A stretch of DNA of 64,000 nucleotides from Cavia porcellus (GCF_034190915.1 NW_026947499.1:2789950-2853949); one strand, 5' to 3'. Shown: positions 1 through 11,623, counted from the stretch's first letter. Numbers and translations are program-made. The notes: a model not told the origin generated them from the sequence alone.

Positions 1-29
1 GCTTTGTGAGAGCCAAGACTTTGCCACTG

Positions 30-300
30 TGAGATCACTAACTCCTTCATGTATTCTAATCCACATCTCTGCTCACTTGCATCTCCCACATTTCCTTTGA
101 GGCCTCCTTAGTCTTCTCCCAAATCACAAAAATAGAAAATTCTCAACCTTGTCCTGAGCTGGTATCACACCTTGACCCACCTTTGTAGTTAACCAACTAC
201 AAGTGAGCCTTTCAAAGGCTGAGCAAATCCTCAGCTCTCAGACAGTCAATGGCGCGTAGTATGTGATTAACTGATGGATGAAGGAGTGAGTGGATGGATG
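30..300 (+). repeat. Possible L2 (LINE2) 3' end relic
   Basis: The stretch has the feel of an L2 3' end: a cytosine-rich part with a 'ttgaggcctcctta' block, then a closing segment with 'gtagtatgtgattaactgat' and GATG/GATGGATG repeats, as L2 elements finish with a 'gtaggtgct..aataaat' and short tandem repeats. Divergence is high, so this is a weak call. A unique-sequence origin is possible. Confidence 0.3.
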
Positions 301-2740
301 AGAAACCTCTTCCCTTCACACCCAGCAGGGAAGCCCTGCCCACGAGGCAATGAAGTAAGGTAACCCATGCTCCCCCATGACCCCCACACAAGGAGCTCCA
401 GAGACACAGAGACAGTGGTGGCTGGACCAAATGCCCCAGCTAACTGGGCTGTCCCCTTTTCTTTTCTTTCCTGATTACAAAGGCACTCAGTTAGCAGCTC
501 AGAAATGCTGATGGTTGCTTTGTGGAGAAGCTTAGCTGGAGGAGAAAGAGTATCCCATGGAAACAAGGAGAAGCAGATGGTACAGTCTGAATTCTGGTTC
601 TATTATCCTCCAAATGGCAAACTTATCAGCTTACAAGGCCCAATACATTTACTCCCCCCGCCCCCATTTGCTGAGCTGAATCCAGTAGTTTTCACCTAGG
701 GACAATTTTCCATCAGGGGAACATTCTGCAGTGTATGGAGACATCAAACAGGGAAGTGTTTGTCACTGGCATGACCTGGGTAGAAGCCAAGGACGTTGCT
801 ACTCAAAGCACAGTAACACCTTCCATGCACATGCAGAGGACCATCAGCTCTTCTCAAATGTCAGACCAGGAAAAGCTGGACTTCTCCACTCCCCACCACC
901 ACAGGGATCCTAGGCTTCTGCGGGCAAGCCCAGGCAGCCAGATCTCAGGGGAATTCTGTCCCCAGCTCCACAAATCCTTCATCCTGCTAAGCAGAAGTTT
1001 GGAAGTTGAGACTCCTGGTTTTCATTTGCATGTTGTGGCTGGAACGGACATGAAAAATACCCTTTCTCACTTCTCAGCTTTGCTGCTCTCTATTGATTCT
1101 ACAGAAACCACTTTGAAGTTAGACAAAGAAACCAGGAATCCAGTTAGCACCCCTGTTAGCACCCCGGCACCCCACAGATGCAACTCTCAGTGTTTCACAG
1201 CTCCGATGGCCCGTGCTCATGAGTGGGCTCATTAATGTAGCATGGAAGAACCACTTCTTCCTGAGAGGCAGCATCTATCTGCTCTATCCTCATTTGTTGC
1301 CTCCTTGCTGTCTGCCAGACCTTGGTCCCTGAAGTCGCATGGGTGCAGGTCCCTGAGGTCCCAGAGAACAGGAGCGCAGTGCAGAATAGGAGCACACCCT
1401 GTCAGGTCAGCCATGGCCTCAGGGCTGCCTTCTTTGCAGGGGGAAGCCCCTGCCAATGTTAACCCTGTGTCTTTACTTTGAGGGTGGTTTATTCACTGTG
1501 CATTTCCTCTTCATGCAGAGGTAGTGAGATGCTGGAGTTGTGACGTGGCTCCAGATAGCAGAGTGGACTTTTCCAATTCCAGGGCAGAGGCTAAGGCTCT
1601 GCTTCTTTTCAGCATGCTTCACCCAGTCCTTCAGCTTTCACTGAGACTGGTGCTCCAGGAGATTCACAGACAGACACTTAAATATGCCACCTCACTGAAA
1701 AAAATACCCTTTGTATCCCTTACCCGGTTCCTTCATTTACGGAAGATATGGGCTAACTCTTATCCAGCAGGTACCAGAGTAGCATAAATGGGGCTCATTT
1801 GTCTTTCTTGATACCTGCACAGTCTCCGGCATATCAATGCCCAGAACCTTCACTCTTGTGGTGAAACTGATTTAGGAGAAACAATTCATAATCTCCTAGA
1901 TGTCAGATGTACTGAGTTCATGGCCCCTGAAATCAAGGAATGAATTCTACAGGACAGAGGAGGTTAAGAGTAGCAAGAGGGTTATGGGGGAATAGAATTA
2001 GCTGCTGAAGGACAGGAGGGGTCTGGAGTGCACTGCCACTGAGGTCCTTTGTCAGGGATAACTCACATAGCAAAGTCACAAATGTAGGTACAATGTGGGT
2101 CAAACTATAATCAACCAATAAGATGACAAGGAAGCTACTCAGCTCACACTACCCAACAGAGAAGTAAGGTGTGTAGCATGGGCATATGACCGACACAATT
2201 AACCTTGGCTTCTGTGATTTCTGAAACAGGAACATGTTGGGAAGGGGTGGGTGAGGGGTTCTGGTCACCCAGCCAAATGGCTGATCCACATCTGGACTTA
2301 GTGGAGTGGGCGGTGCCAGTTTCAGTGTAGTCCCAAATTCTGTTTACCCCCTAGGGAAGTAGGTGAGTCTGTCCATTGTGACCTTATCTTGGGACCTCAC
2401 CTTCTTCAGATGGGACTGCAGCCCCAATCTTGATATCTGCATCTTTCCTGAGTTCCTTTAGAGCCCAGTCCTTCTCTGACTGTATACTACAGTGTAACTT
2501 AGCTATTTATAACACAGTGAGATGAGTTCACTCATGTCCTAAAGGGTTTCGATGCTCGTCACTTGAAATCACCAACATCAAAGGCTCCAGGACAGAGGAG
2601 TCACCTGAGGCTCAGTTATCGAGTTAAGATGCTTCTTCCCTCCCTCCTTGGTCCTGTAGGCAGAGGGGATACAAAGGAACCTGGGAAAAGGGATGCTTTT
2701 CAGTTAGCCCCAAAACAACCTTTAATCAAAGAAAAATATT
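301..2740. other. Unassigned, apparently unique sequence
   Basis: I see no recognisable exon, repeat or RNA gene here. The open frames are short (the longest is about 166 codons at 735-1235, +), lack signal peptides or known motifs, and overlap frames on the other strand, so I treat them as chance. Confidence 0.5.
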
Positions 2741-2744
2741 TTGA

Positions 2745-2865
2745 AAAGATTAAGAAACTGGAGCATCACAAACACTAAACAATTTTCCCAAGGTAACAGG
2801 AAGCATAATAGAAGCAGGACCTGCATCCATGCCCCAGAGCTCAGACTCAGCACTCTGCTCTGTAA
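2745..2865 (-). repeat. MIR SINE relic
   Basis: On the + strand the order is 'ttttcccaaggtaacagg', then 'agcaggacctgcatcca', then 'agagctcagactcagcactctgc'. This is the reverse complement of the MIR layout, where a 'gcccaaggtcacac' block is followed by the tRNA-like part. It is an old pan-mammalian SINE, heavily diverged and not full length. Confidence 0.55.
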
Positions 2866-5172
2866 ACATCTATGCAGGCTGCAGTTGGCAAGGGGGCTTG
2901 AGATGCCTCCTCAGCCACTGACATAGAAGGAAAAGCAGTGCTTTAGTTTAATCCTGAGATGACCATGCGGCTGGGGAATCAGGGAAGAAACAAGAAGCAG
3001 AGTGTTAATGGCTAGGATGGTGGGGTAGCATTAGGGAGTCACCAAATGTATTAAAATGTAAAAATTCAGCAGAGAGGAGGTATAAAAGCCTCAGAGACTC
3101 ACAGGGAGCAAGCCATAGGAAGATGGATCAAACCCTCCTGCAGCGGGAAAGGTACAGATATCCCCTGGATTCCTGGCTAACATCCTCTTGGGAATCCTTC
3201 CAATCTTTGAACATCCCTCACCAGCACTGAGCAAGGAAAGAGGTCACTGCTGAGCTCAAGGTGGACATGGAGAGGGGCCTCTTCCATGGGAAACTCCAGC
3301 TGCCTGGTCGTATCCTTAAAGTTTCTTATTATTCATTACTTAATACTTTGCTCTGTTCTGCAAAGCCAAGCACAGCTCCATAAAGTGCATTATGGAGAGA
3401 TCAAACACTCCAAGATGGAAAAGAGGACAAAGGAAGCCAAGCTCCATCGTGCAGGTGCCCTCTGAGGTCGGCTGGCTTTGTTTGCCACCATGTAGAGAAC
3501 ACAGAGAGGAATTAACCTAGAGAGCACGGGACAGCCTTGGCTCTGAACACTCAGTGTGCTTTGTACCATCGCAATGGTCACAAAGGAAGAATTTGACAAC
3601 CTCGGTGGCTGTGACTAATAGCAGCTTACAAAGTTCACATCAAGGAGACCAGAAAGGCTGAATGCGAACAAGCTATGGTGCTTTCTGAGCAGTCTTGGGG
3701 AAAGCACTTGCCTTGCCATCCTCATCAGACCTGAATCAGCTCTCTGGCCTGGGGGTCCTCACTCTGCTGAGACAGCCTGGAGCCCCGCAATTGACTCCTG
3801 GGAGAAACAATCACCTTAATCTAATAACAACAACTTGCGTCTGTGTCATGATTTTCACTTTACAAACTGCCCGTTGAACCAAATGCCTTCTTCACCGTGT
3901 GTCCCCTTCTCTTCAAGAGAAGTGCACATTTGCTGACTGACTGATGAATGATGAAAATATTTCCTCCTCACAGAGCTACCCAGCTTGCGTGCTGGATGTC
4001 CTGCCTCAGTTTGCCTTTTCAGTTAGGAGTAAGAACCCTCAAGGTGCTTGGAGTTGACCTCATTTGAGGTCCCACACAGGAGCCAGGAGGGAGGCCTGTG
4101 CTCGTACATGGGGGAGGCTAGGAGCAGCCCTGGTGAGCAGGAACAGCGCTGTGGATTCTCCCCCAGCCCCTCCTCACCACCGGGCATTCCTAGCCCACCA
4201 CCTAACCTTGCTGCCCTCAGTCAGCTCAGCTGTGATATGGCCACATGGGGACTGGAATGACCCCACTCTCCTGGAATTTCAGAGCCTTACCTGAGCTGGG
4301 ATTCCCGACTCCTTAGAACAGTGACCAGGGCATGGGGCTGTTCCAGTGGTCACTGTCATCGGCTATTTGTGCGCAGACCAGTTGGACAGAGAGAGGAAAC
4401 ATGCTGTGGGATGTGGCTGCCCAGTGCTTGGAGCTTCTTTGGTAGTCCTCCGATTTTCCTTTGGGGAAGCTCCACTGGCCAGCTCTAAACCCATGTATTT
4501 TGGGTGCAGATGGATCCAGAGACAGTGCTGAAATGACACAGACACATTCCATTCCCCTGATGGAAGCCATCACTTAGAGTTCAGCTTGAATCCCTAAAAT
4601 TTCCACCAAAGTGCACTCCAGGACTTGTGCTAAGCACTCAGGAGGAAGGGCTCCTTTGAAGCAGGGAGTGCAGAGCCTGGGGCAGCCCAGATACCAGCAA
4701 GAAGTCCTTAAGGAAAGGAAGGATACCTGGGTCCCGCCCTGGGGATAGTCACGAGTCCAGATCCAGTGGGGATCCTACCCATTAGCCAGACCCCACCGGA
4801 GCTGCATTTCTGTCCTGAGATCCTGAAGAAATCCCGGTCGGCACTCACAGTTGCTTCTCTGGCATGAGGCACTTTCTTGGCTCTGTAGATGGTAAATGTT
4901 TTTACCTGTGCTAAGCACAAAGTGGAAATGAAGGTTGTCTTTTCCCTGAGCACAAAATAAACAGATCGCAGAAGAGACAGGCAGAGAGGATGGTGTTGAA
5001 TACAGCCTGAGATCTGAGGCACAGTTGTGGACTCTGAAGGAGCCAAGATCTGGTTGCTGGGGACGGTGCTTCAACTGCTTGAGGCTGAGCTCTAGAGTGG
5101 GACCAGGGCAGAAAAGGAGAAGCCCATGCAACACCACAGGGTGAAGGGAGGCCACAGGCTGTGCGAGGGTTC
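2866..5172. other. Unassigned sequence
   Basis: Apart from the TATA-like arrangement near 3.08 kb, I recognise nothing. Overlapping open frames around 4.7-5.2 kb on the - strand (up to 126 codons) have no domain, motif or codon pattern that would support a gene. Confidence 0.45.
3081..3153 (+). promoter_or_regulatory. TATA-like box followed by a short ATG segment and splice-donor-like site
   Basis: A good TATA match, 'tataaaag', lies at 3081-3088 after a purine-rich stretch. An ATG follows at 3123 and a donor-like 'ag/gtacag' at 3151-3152, leaving ten short codons in between. The spacing would place transcription start near 3110. No downstream exon was found, so this is only a candidate arrangement and could be chance. 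Confidence 0.2.
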
Positions 5173-5187
5173 AAGAATGAAGTTCTA

Positions 5188-5400
5188 TCTCAGCGTGGTG
5201 GCACCTGCCTGTCATCCCAGCACCCTCAGAGGCTGAAGCAGGAGGATCCCAAGTGGGAGCCCAGCCTGGGGAACTTAGTGAGACCTTGTGTCACAATAAA
5301 AAATAAAAAAAGTGCTGGAGACCTAGCTCCATGTGGAAGTTCTGGGTAAAACCCAGTGCCAGAATTTTTTACAAAGAAAAAGAAAAGGACAGAAAGAAAA
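5188..5400 (+). mobile_element. B1-dID composite SINE
   Basis: The left part is a B1 (7SL-like) unit: 'ggtggcacctgcctgt', 'atcccagcaccctcagagg', 'gaggctgaagcaggagg' and 'cagcctggggaacttagtg'. After a short A-rich linker comes a degenerate ID half ('gctggagacctagctc ... gggtaaaacccagtgcc') and an A-rich tail. Joining B1 to ID is the hallmark of B1-dID, known from squirrels, dormice and some other rodents. The ID half is badly worn. An 'aagaatg' at 5173 and again at 5402 may be the target-site duplication, but the match is short. Confidence 0.75.
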
Positions 5401-5567
5401 AAAGAATGTTCTTCATTGCTGTTGCCAAAACTGAACTGGAAAACCAGTGTTTAATTGATATTGAAATCATGAGTTAGGAGTCAGGAACAAAAGGTTAAGA
5501 GCGAGGTGTTATCTAGACTCCAGCCAACAGGAAATATGCGCCATGTCGCTAATTAAAAAGAAAAGTA

Positions 5568-5592
5568 GTGCTTGCTTTGGCAGCGCACATAC
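5568..5592 (+). pseudogene. U6 snRNA 5'-end relic
   Basis: The segment 'gtgcttgctttggcagc' followed by 'cacata' matches the first 25 or so nucleotides of U6 spliceosomal RNA with a few C-to-T changes and one inserted base. After that the similarity stops, so the body and 3' end of U6 are absent. It is either a truncated U6 pseudogene or a chimeric retrocopy in which reverse transcription switched from another RNA onto U6. No U6-type upstream promoter elements are apparent. Confidence 0.5.
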
Positions 5593-5995
5593 ACAAAGGA
5601 AACACAAAAGTCTAAATGACTGATACAAAGAAAGACAGAATCAGCAATCATTTCCCAAGTGTCTAACAATTTATACTTAAGTGTTTGGCTCCTGATGACA
5701 GATAAAAGGGAAAGAATTCATGCCTTGTCATTCACAGGGAGTTTTGCCACAGCTGCTTAGGAGAATGTCTTGACAAGTCTGGATTCTCTGTTCACCTCCT
5801 TCAAAGCTGGCTTAGTGTGCCTCGGTTGCTCTTTTTAGAACTTATCCTAAAGCACAGTGGTCAGGTGATCACATATGATAAGCCAAGGTAGCTGCCATGG
5901 CTCTGCGCGTCCTTCTGTACCCTTCTCTCAGGTCTGCAGAGAGAGCTGGGAAGCTCCAGATATTTCTAGTTCTACTCATGTCTGTGGCTGAAGGC
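5593..5995. other. Unassigned sequence
   Basis: Nothing recognised between the U6 relic and the pyrimidine tract. Confidence 0.5.
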
Positions 5996-6115
5996 TCACC
6001 TTCCTCCCTCTTTCCTTCCCTCCCTACCTCTCTTCCTTCCTTTTTCCTTTTCATCTTCCTCTCTCTCTCTTTCTTCCTTCCTTGTACTTCTCCCTTTCTC
6101 TCTCTCTGTCCTCCA
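5996..6115. repeat. Pyrimidine-rich (CTTC/CT)n low-complexity tract
   Basis: About 120 bases almost entirely C and T on the + strand, mixing CCTT and CT units. Open frames across it are compositional artefacts. Confidence 0.85.
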
Positions 6116-6170
6116 ATGGCAAACTGAACCTACTCTTGCAATCCACAAACGAGCACCCAAACTCGAGTTC

Positions 6171-6960
6171 CAAAAATGAGGCAAAAATGTATTTTAAAAA
6201 GCAGTGCTGATTTATTTTATCCTGGGCCCAGCAACACAGTGCAGTTGGAGATTGGAAAAGCTGTGTGTGTCGCTCCTCTATACTTGCCACCTTCTAAGTA
6301 CATATCACAGTTTACAAAGTAAGGTGGTCTGGGCATAGATCTGTTAATGAGGAAGACCTTTGTTTCCCTTAGCAGAGGATAGAATAGTCTAGCATAATTA
6401 ATAACCCCTCTTAGCTCATTTTAGCACCACATCTGTTATTTGTAGAAGGCAACAATGGTTAACATATCAATTAGGTAAGATTTTACAATTCTTTACAGAG
6501 GAGAGCACTGATTAACATATCAATTAGGTCACCCAGAGGGGGGAAGTAAACACATACACAGTATAGCCATGTTACAGGTATTTTGGTATGATACAAATAT
6601 AATGAAGCTCTTTTTGCTAGTGTACAACACCTACTGGTCAAGAAGAAAATGTTATCTGCAGAGCTCTTTAATTTAACTGGTGCAGATTTTTCTCCATTCC
6701 TTGATGAATTAACCTTTGATACCCTGGATCCAGGAAAAGCTCTCTAAGAAGAGCAGACAGTCCCCCAAACACTGGGAAACCTGGTGACTGCTAAACTCAA
6801 CTTCATCAGAACTCCAGGAACTAACTAAATGTTCACAAGAATTCCAAAATTCTTTATTTAAGGAGAACAACTGAATCTCAGTAACAACTGTGAGCTTTGT
6901 AGCATTACAACTGGTCCATCTTGGTGCTCACAGGGGCCCTGGTTTTAATGTCCTGATGTC
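6171..6960. other. Unassigned, possibly an old LTR
   Basis: The stretch is AT-rich and holds an 18-base direct repeat, 'ttaacatatcaattaggt', at 6459-6476 and 6512-6529. This kind of internal repetition is common in LTRs, but I see no TG...CA ends, target duplication or family match. Confidence 0.25.
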
Positions 6961-9304
6961 ACCTCTTTGAAATTCTGAATGACAATGTGTTCAAATTGCT
7001 GCTTTTTAAAAGAAGTTCAATGGGCCAAGAGGGTTGTGCACACACAGAGGGGATGTATAAAGCTTGCTTCAAATGCAGACAGATATGGCCAGGATTCCAC
7101 AGACAGGACTGACCAGGGACCACATGGCTCCTGGGGACACATGCTGTCCCCTGCATTCACCAAGCACCTGCAAGGGAAATGCAGCCAAAGAGGCAGAAGG
7201 GAGACGGGGCCTCTCTGACCTCAGCATGCGAGGTGGAATGTTAGGTTGAAACACTGAGTGCAGGGGCCTGAGTTAGTTTTGCGCAGGGTCTCCGTTGCCT
7301 GTGAGAAGGGATACATGGGCATGTGTTTTCATGAATTACACAGCGCTGAAGGATTCCATGAACCTGTCCAAGCCTCTCCCATCTGCCTTTGAGACTGTCA
7401 CTGTACGACATGAATAGGAATAATAAAAACTCACGTTATACTTTAAATTGCAGATTTCCCTCAGTGACATTAAATAGCAGATTTAACACATCATGTCAAT
7501 TCAAGAGAAAAGCTGTGAGAAGGAGGAAAAGTGCTTTATAATTTAGAAATTTTAATGGCATAGTTTTCTGGTGGCTTGAAGAAGGAGCCCACATGTTCAT
7601 TTCCCCCACAGGACACAGGGCTGCTCTGACCACAAACCAAAGTGTGGCCTGTGTGGAGCTGCTTAGCTGGAACGTGGTGTTCCGCAGTGCACATTCATAT
7701 TTTGCCACCTGTGTAAGAACTGCAGATCTGGGTCGAATCATCTCCCTGGGTCCCCAGGACCCAGCCTAGGAGCAGACACACTGCGAGCCCTGGGCGCCTC
7801 ACACTCTCCCATCTGCCTGCAAAGCCCAGGAGTGTTTCCATCACTGCTACCTGGTTGTGGTGCCTGTCCTGGAGCCCGTGGCAGAGGGCTGACAGCAGAC
7901 TCCACTGCTGGTGAATTTCCCAGCATGGTCCCCAGCATGTTTGCCAGCAGCCACATTGTTCTCAGAAAGAAGCAAAACCAAACACACAGCTCAGGTGCTG
8001 TTGCCCTGGGCAAACAGGACAGAAGGTTGTAAAGAAGAGAGAGGCAGAGCAGAGAATCTCTCTAGCCCTGGGACATCTGATAACATCAGTGCATTAGCCC
8101 TGATGCTCTGAGGACTCTGGCCACTGATGTCTGCTCAGACCTGCTTGCATACTGTCTCTGGAGAGACCCTCACCTTGTGCAAGCACTGTAAAAAGCCCAC
8201 TTTTCTTCCTTCCCAGGGGAAGGCATTCCATCCTTGCTCTGTCTGCACCCAGCTGTACTAAATCTTATGCTTCTTGGCTTTCACAAGAGCCTATCAAGTG
8301 GACTCTGCTCACATTGTTCATTGTATCTGGTCCCAAAACCTGGGAGGGAGAGTCGCCTCTTTGTGGGGACCTCAAGCCCCGTTCCGAACCTCTATCTCCT
8401 TGGTCGAGGCCACCTGGGAATAGCAGTTCCTCTGACTTTGGCTTCTGTAGCTTCTGCTGCCCCAGGGCTTGCTGGCTGTTCAGATCTCTTCCTCTTTCTT
8501 TGTCCTCCCCTGTCTTTTATCTTCCCCATAAAGTCAGAGAGGGGCTCACTCTGCTTTCTGTCCTGTTTAAACTTCAGCACTGGTCTCAAACAGCGCTCCT
8601 GGGAAGACTGCTTGCCTTTGGTGTCTGACCAACAGCAGTGATGTCTGCCTGGATTATTTGCTCATGATTTATGACGTTGGGCCCTGATTGGAGATGTCAC
8701 CTGGAGATCCTGCCACTGTCCCACACATCTCTCTACTCCAGCAGGGAGCCATCCACCTTCCATCCTCGCTTCACCCCGAGCCCCACCCCCATCTGCCTCC
8801 TGCACAATCTCAAATATCTCTGATTCTCTCACAATGTGAAGCCCAAGTGGGGCTGACCACAGTGCCCTCCTGGAGACTGGGTTCAGTTTTCTGCAGCACA
8901 GCGTGGCCATAGTACCAGCTGGACAATGCATGTTGGCCTGTCCACAGTATGCCTAGTGTCTGGTGACTCCAGTTGGCAAGATCTGGATAACTACTGCCAA
9001 CAACAAAAGAAGGGGTGTGAAATAGCTCAGGTTCAGGCCGTCCTTACACATCTGTTTTCCTACTTTGTGCTCTTCATGTGATCCCTCTTAACTTCTCCTC
9101 CTTTCCCTTCTGTCTGTGCCCCCTCCAGTTTCCTCCCATGCCAATTGTTCCCTGACAAAGGATCCTGCTGAGCTCACTCTTCCCTGGCATACTCGCCCAC
9201 CTTGAGCTGGTATCCCCTGCTTCTCCTGTGGGACTTCTGGCAGGAGTTGCCACAGTTGCATGGCTTCCTCCAGAAGAGCCTCGTGTTGACTGGAACCCAT
9301 CCTG
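6961..9304. other. Unassigned sequence
   Basis: I find no element or exon I can support. The open frames here (such as 135 codons at 8234-8641, +) contain no identifiable motif and have competing frames. Confidence 0.45.
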
Positions 9305-9305
9305 T

Positions 9306-9306
<1 letters not shown>

Positions 9307-9360
<54 letters not shown>

Positions 9361-9364
9361 CTAT
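9307..9364 (+). repeat. (TCTG)n/(ATCT)n microsatellite
   Basis: Three TCTG units pass into about twelve perfect ATCT units. It is uninterrupted, so it is likely polymorphic. Confidence 0.95.
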
Positions 9365-9900
9365 CCAGTAATTATCATCATGTTAAAACCCCTTCCCTGT
9401 GCTCTGTCTCATCTGCCTCCATCATCCTCACCCCTCGCTCCTCAGTTTCTACTTTGGGAAGCAGCAGGAGCTGAGGGAATTGTTCACTTTCCCTATTCTC
9501 TATCAAGTATGCCTCAGATTAGTCAGAGTCAGGTCCCTTTCTTGCTAACCCTACCAAATGTACCCAGGAGTTTCAATATCTTACCAGTCTTATGTTCTCA
9601 CCTAGGATGAATATCCCTTGTTTCTTCTACTCTCTCCACTGAGGGATAGGAGCATGCTTGGGATTTAGCTCAGGCTGCCTTGATTGGCCGTAGGCTCCTT
9701 GAACCCAGTATTCAGGAGGGCACCATGGCCATTCCCTGAGCCAATCCAAGCTGGGATGCTGTCCAGCAAGGTGGGCATGAGCAGCCTCCTGCTTGATGGA
9801 GCCATGATCCTTCTGTAAGTATGTGGTCACTTGTTTAGTTGAAGGGCTCCACAAGGTGGCACATAGGGCTGTAAATTATGACAGTTTAAGGTAACCACTC
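9365..9900. other. Unassigned sequence upstream of the class I ERV
   Basis: No LTR, primer-binding site or early gag can be recognised here, although this is where the 5' part of the retroviral relic would be expected. Confidence 0.4.
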
Positions 9901-9945
9901 AGGCAAAAGATGAAAATCTGGCTCAGTTTTGCTGCCATCTTTAGA

Positions 9946-10110
9946 TATTATATGGGCTTGGACCCAGAAGCTGCAGAGGATCAACTGATTTTAAATGTGA
10001 ATTTTATTACCCAGTCTGCTCCAAATATTCAAAAAAAGCTTCAGAAACTAGAGGCAGGCCCTTAAAGCTCACAAGAGGAGTTAGTAAATTTCCCAATCTC
10101 CATGGCCTCA
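9946..10110 (+). pseudogene. gag: ERV gag capsid remnant
   Basis: In one + frame the segment reads YYMGLDPEAAEDQL and continues, after a few residues, into SAPNIQKKLQKLE. This resembles the C-terminal capsid part of class I gag, where a stretch like this precedes the nucleocapsid. An in-frame stop follows the LEAGP residues. Only this piece of gag is visible; the matrix part, the N-terminal capsid and a nucleocapsid zinc knuckle cannot be traced. Confidence 0.65.
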
Positions 10111-10289
10111 GCTTCTACTCTGGGTCTTAATGTCTCTAGCCCTTTTAAAACTCCTCCAATGTGGTGGCATCTGAGTAAATCATTTTTCTCCCACCCTTTT
10201 CTGAGTATAACTCCTTGCTCTGTTCCCCTTCTATCACAAGATACGCTAACCAGGTGATCTGTCATTCTGACCATTCCAGGCAATTATCC

Positions 10290-10292
<3 letters not shown>

Positions 10293-10339
<47 letters not shown>
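10293..10339 (+). repeat. 47-base poly(T) homopolymer
   Basis: An uninterrupted run of T sits between the gag and reverse transcriptase remnants, about where a protease would be encoded. It might be the tail of a - strand retroposon, but the following sequence (ggtcattctcttttctcc) continues as retroviral pol, and no SINE body or target duplication is visible. Confidence 0.9.
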
Positions 10340-10340
<1 letters not shown>

Positions 10341-10374
10341 GTCATTCTCTTTTCTCCTTCTCCGACGTCACTGC

Positions 10375-11345
10375 CAAAAGAATTCTCTGCCTCTCTAGAA
10401 CTAAACCCTAGGGTCTGGGGCATCTCCTCTCCTTCTCCAACTCTCAGTCAAGCACCACTCTCCATGATGCTGAAGCCAGGTCACCCTGTCTCTCCCAGTG
10501 CCAATACCCACTACCTGATCAGGACCTGAGGGGACTAAAACCAACTATCTCTCGCCTGCTCCAAGATGGTCTTTTGCTCTGTATAAACTCTCCCTATAAC
10601 ACTCCCATTCTCCCTGCTTTGAAAAAGTGGGCACCTATAGATTGGTGCAGGACCTCTGCACTGCTCACCAGACAGTCCTTATCTACCCATTCTGCGATGC
10701 CCAACCCATACCCCCTTTTATCTTCCATGGTCCTACCTGCTACCCATCACTCAGTCCTAGATTTGGAGGACACTTACATTCCCTTACACCTCTCCTCATA
10801 GCCTCCTTCCAAATTTCCCTGCCTGGACCCTGACATGACCAATGCCTGACCTGGACTGTCTTGCCCCAGGGCTTCAGAGACAGCCCTCAGTATTTTGCCA
10901 GGGCTTGCCCATTATTTGCTGTCCTTACACTCATCCAGTTCCCATTTCAACAATACATGGACAATCTCTTACATCTCCTCCAGACGAGATACTGTCCTAC
11001 TCCTATGACACTTGAACACAAAGGGTTACCTAGTGTCGCCACCCCAGGCTCAAATACCCTTTCCATCTATCACCTGTCTGGGCATTATTCAGCATAAACA
11101 CCACTTTAGACCTTCATCCCTATCATACCCAATTAATTTCCCAGACTGCCATTCCCAACAGAAAGTGATAGCTTCTCTCCTTTCTTGGGATGAGGGGTAC
11201 TTCCACCTAGGAGTTGCTGGCTGTGCTCTCCTTCCCAAGCCCTTCCATAGGCTTACAAAGGGGGACCCAACTGATCACAACTATCCTCACTTTCTTCTAG
11301 ACCCTAAGAGAAGCTCTAAAACAGCTCCAGCTCTGACTCTAGCAC
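10375..11345 (+). pseudogene. pol: ERV reverse transcriptase remnant
   Basis: The order is class I RT: a proline-rich leader with LNPRVWG; YRLVQDL near 10636; VLDLEDTY near 10760; PQGFRDSP at 10864; QYMDNLL at 10951; then KGYLVSPPQAQIP with YFHLGVAGCALLPKPFHRLTKG further on. These match fingers, palm, the catalytic loop and the thumb/connection boundary. The active-site motif at 10954-10965 reads Y-M-D-N, so the second of the two catalytic aspartates is asparagine. The domain is spread over several frames, with stops in each. It cannot make an enzyme. Confidence 0.85.
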
Positions 11346-11623
11346 ACTAAAGCAGGCTGTACAAGATTCTCACGTGACTCTGTTATGGAAGTCAGGGCTC
11401 TTCCCTCACCCACCACCTCTCAACAAGCCAAACTGACTGCTCTGATCCAATCTCTTACACTGGCCAAAACAGCTCCACCTCTGACTCTAGCACACTGTTA
11501 ACTAAGGCAGGTTGTACAAGAGTCTCATGTGACTCTGATATGGAAGTCAGTGCTCTTTCCTCACCCACCACCACTCAACAAGCCAAACTGACTGCTCTGA
11601 CCCATGCTCTTACACTGGCCAAA
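11321..11623 (+). repeat. Tandem duplication inside the ERV pol remnant
   Basis: Two direct units lie head to tail, 11321-11468 (148 bp) and 11469-11623 (155 bp). Each runs from 'acagctcca' through 'ctctgactctagcacact' and 'aagccaaactgactgctctg' to 'cactggccaaa'. The second has a small insertion near 'gttaact' and a scatter of substitutions, so the duplication is old but postdates the insertion of the provirus. Confidence 0.9.

Noticed and set aside
9650..9670. 'gggatttagctcag' resembling ID box A
   Set aside because: The match stops after about 14 bases; no box B or tail follows.
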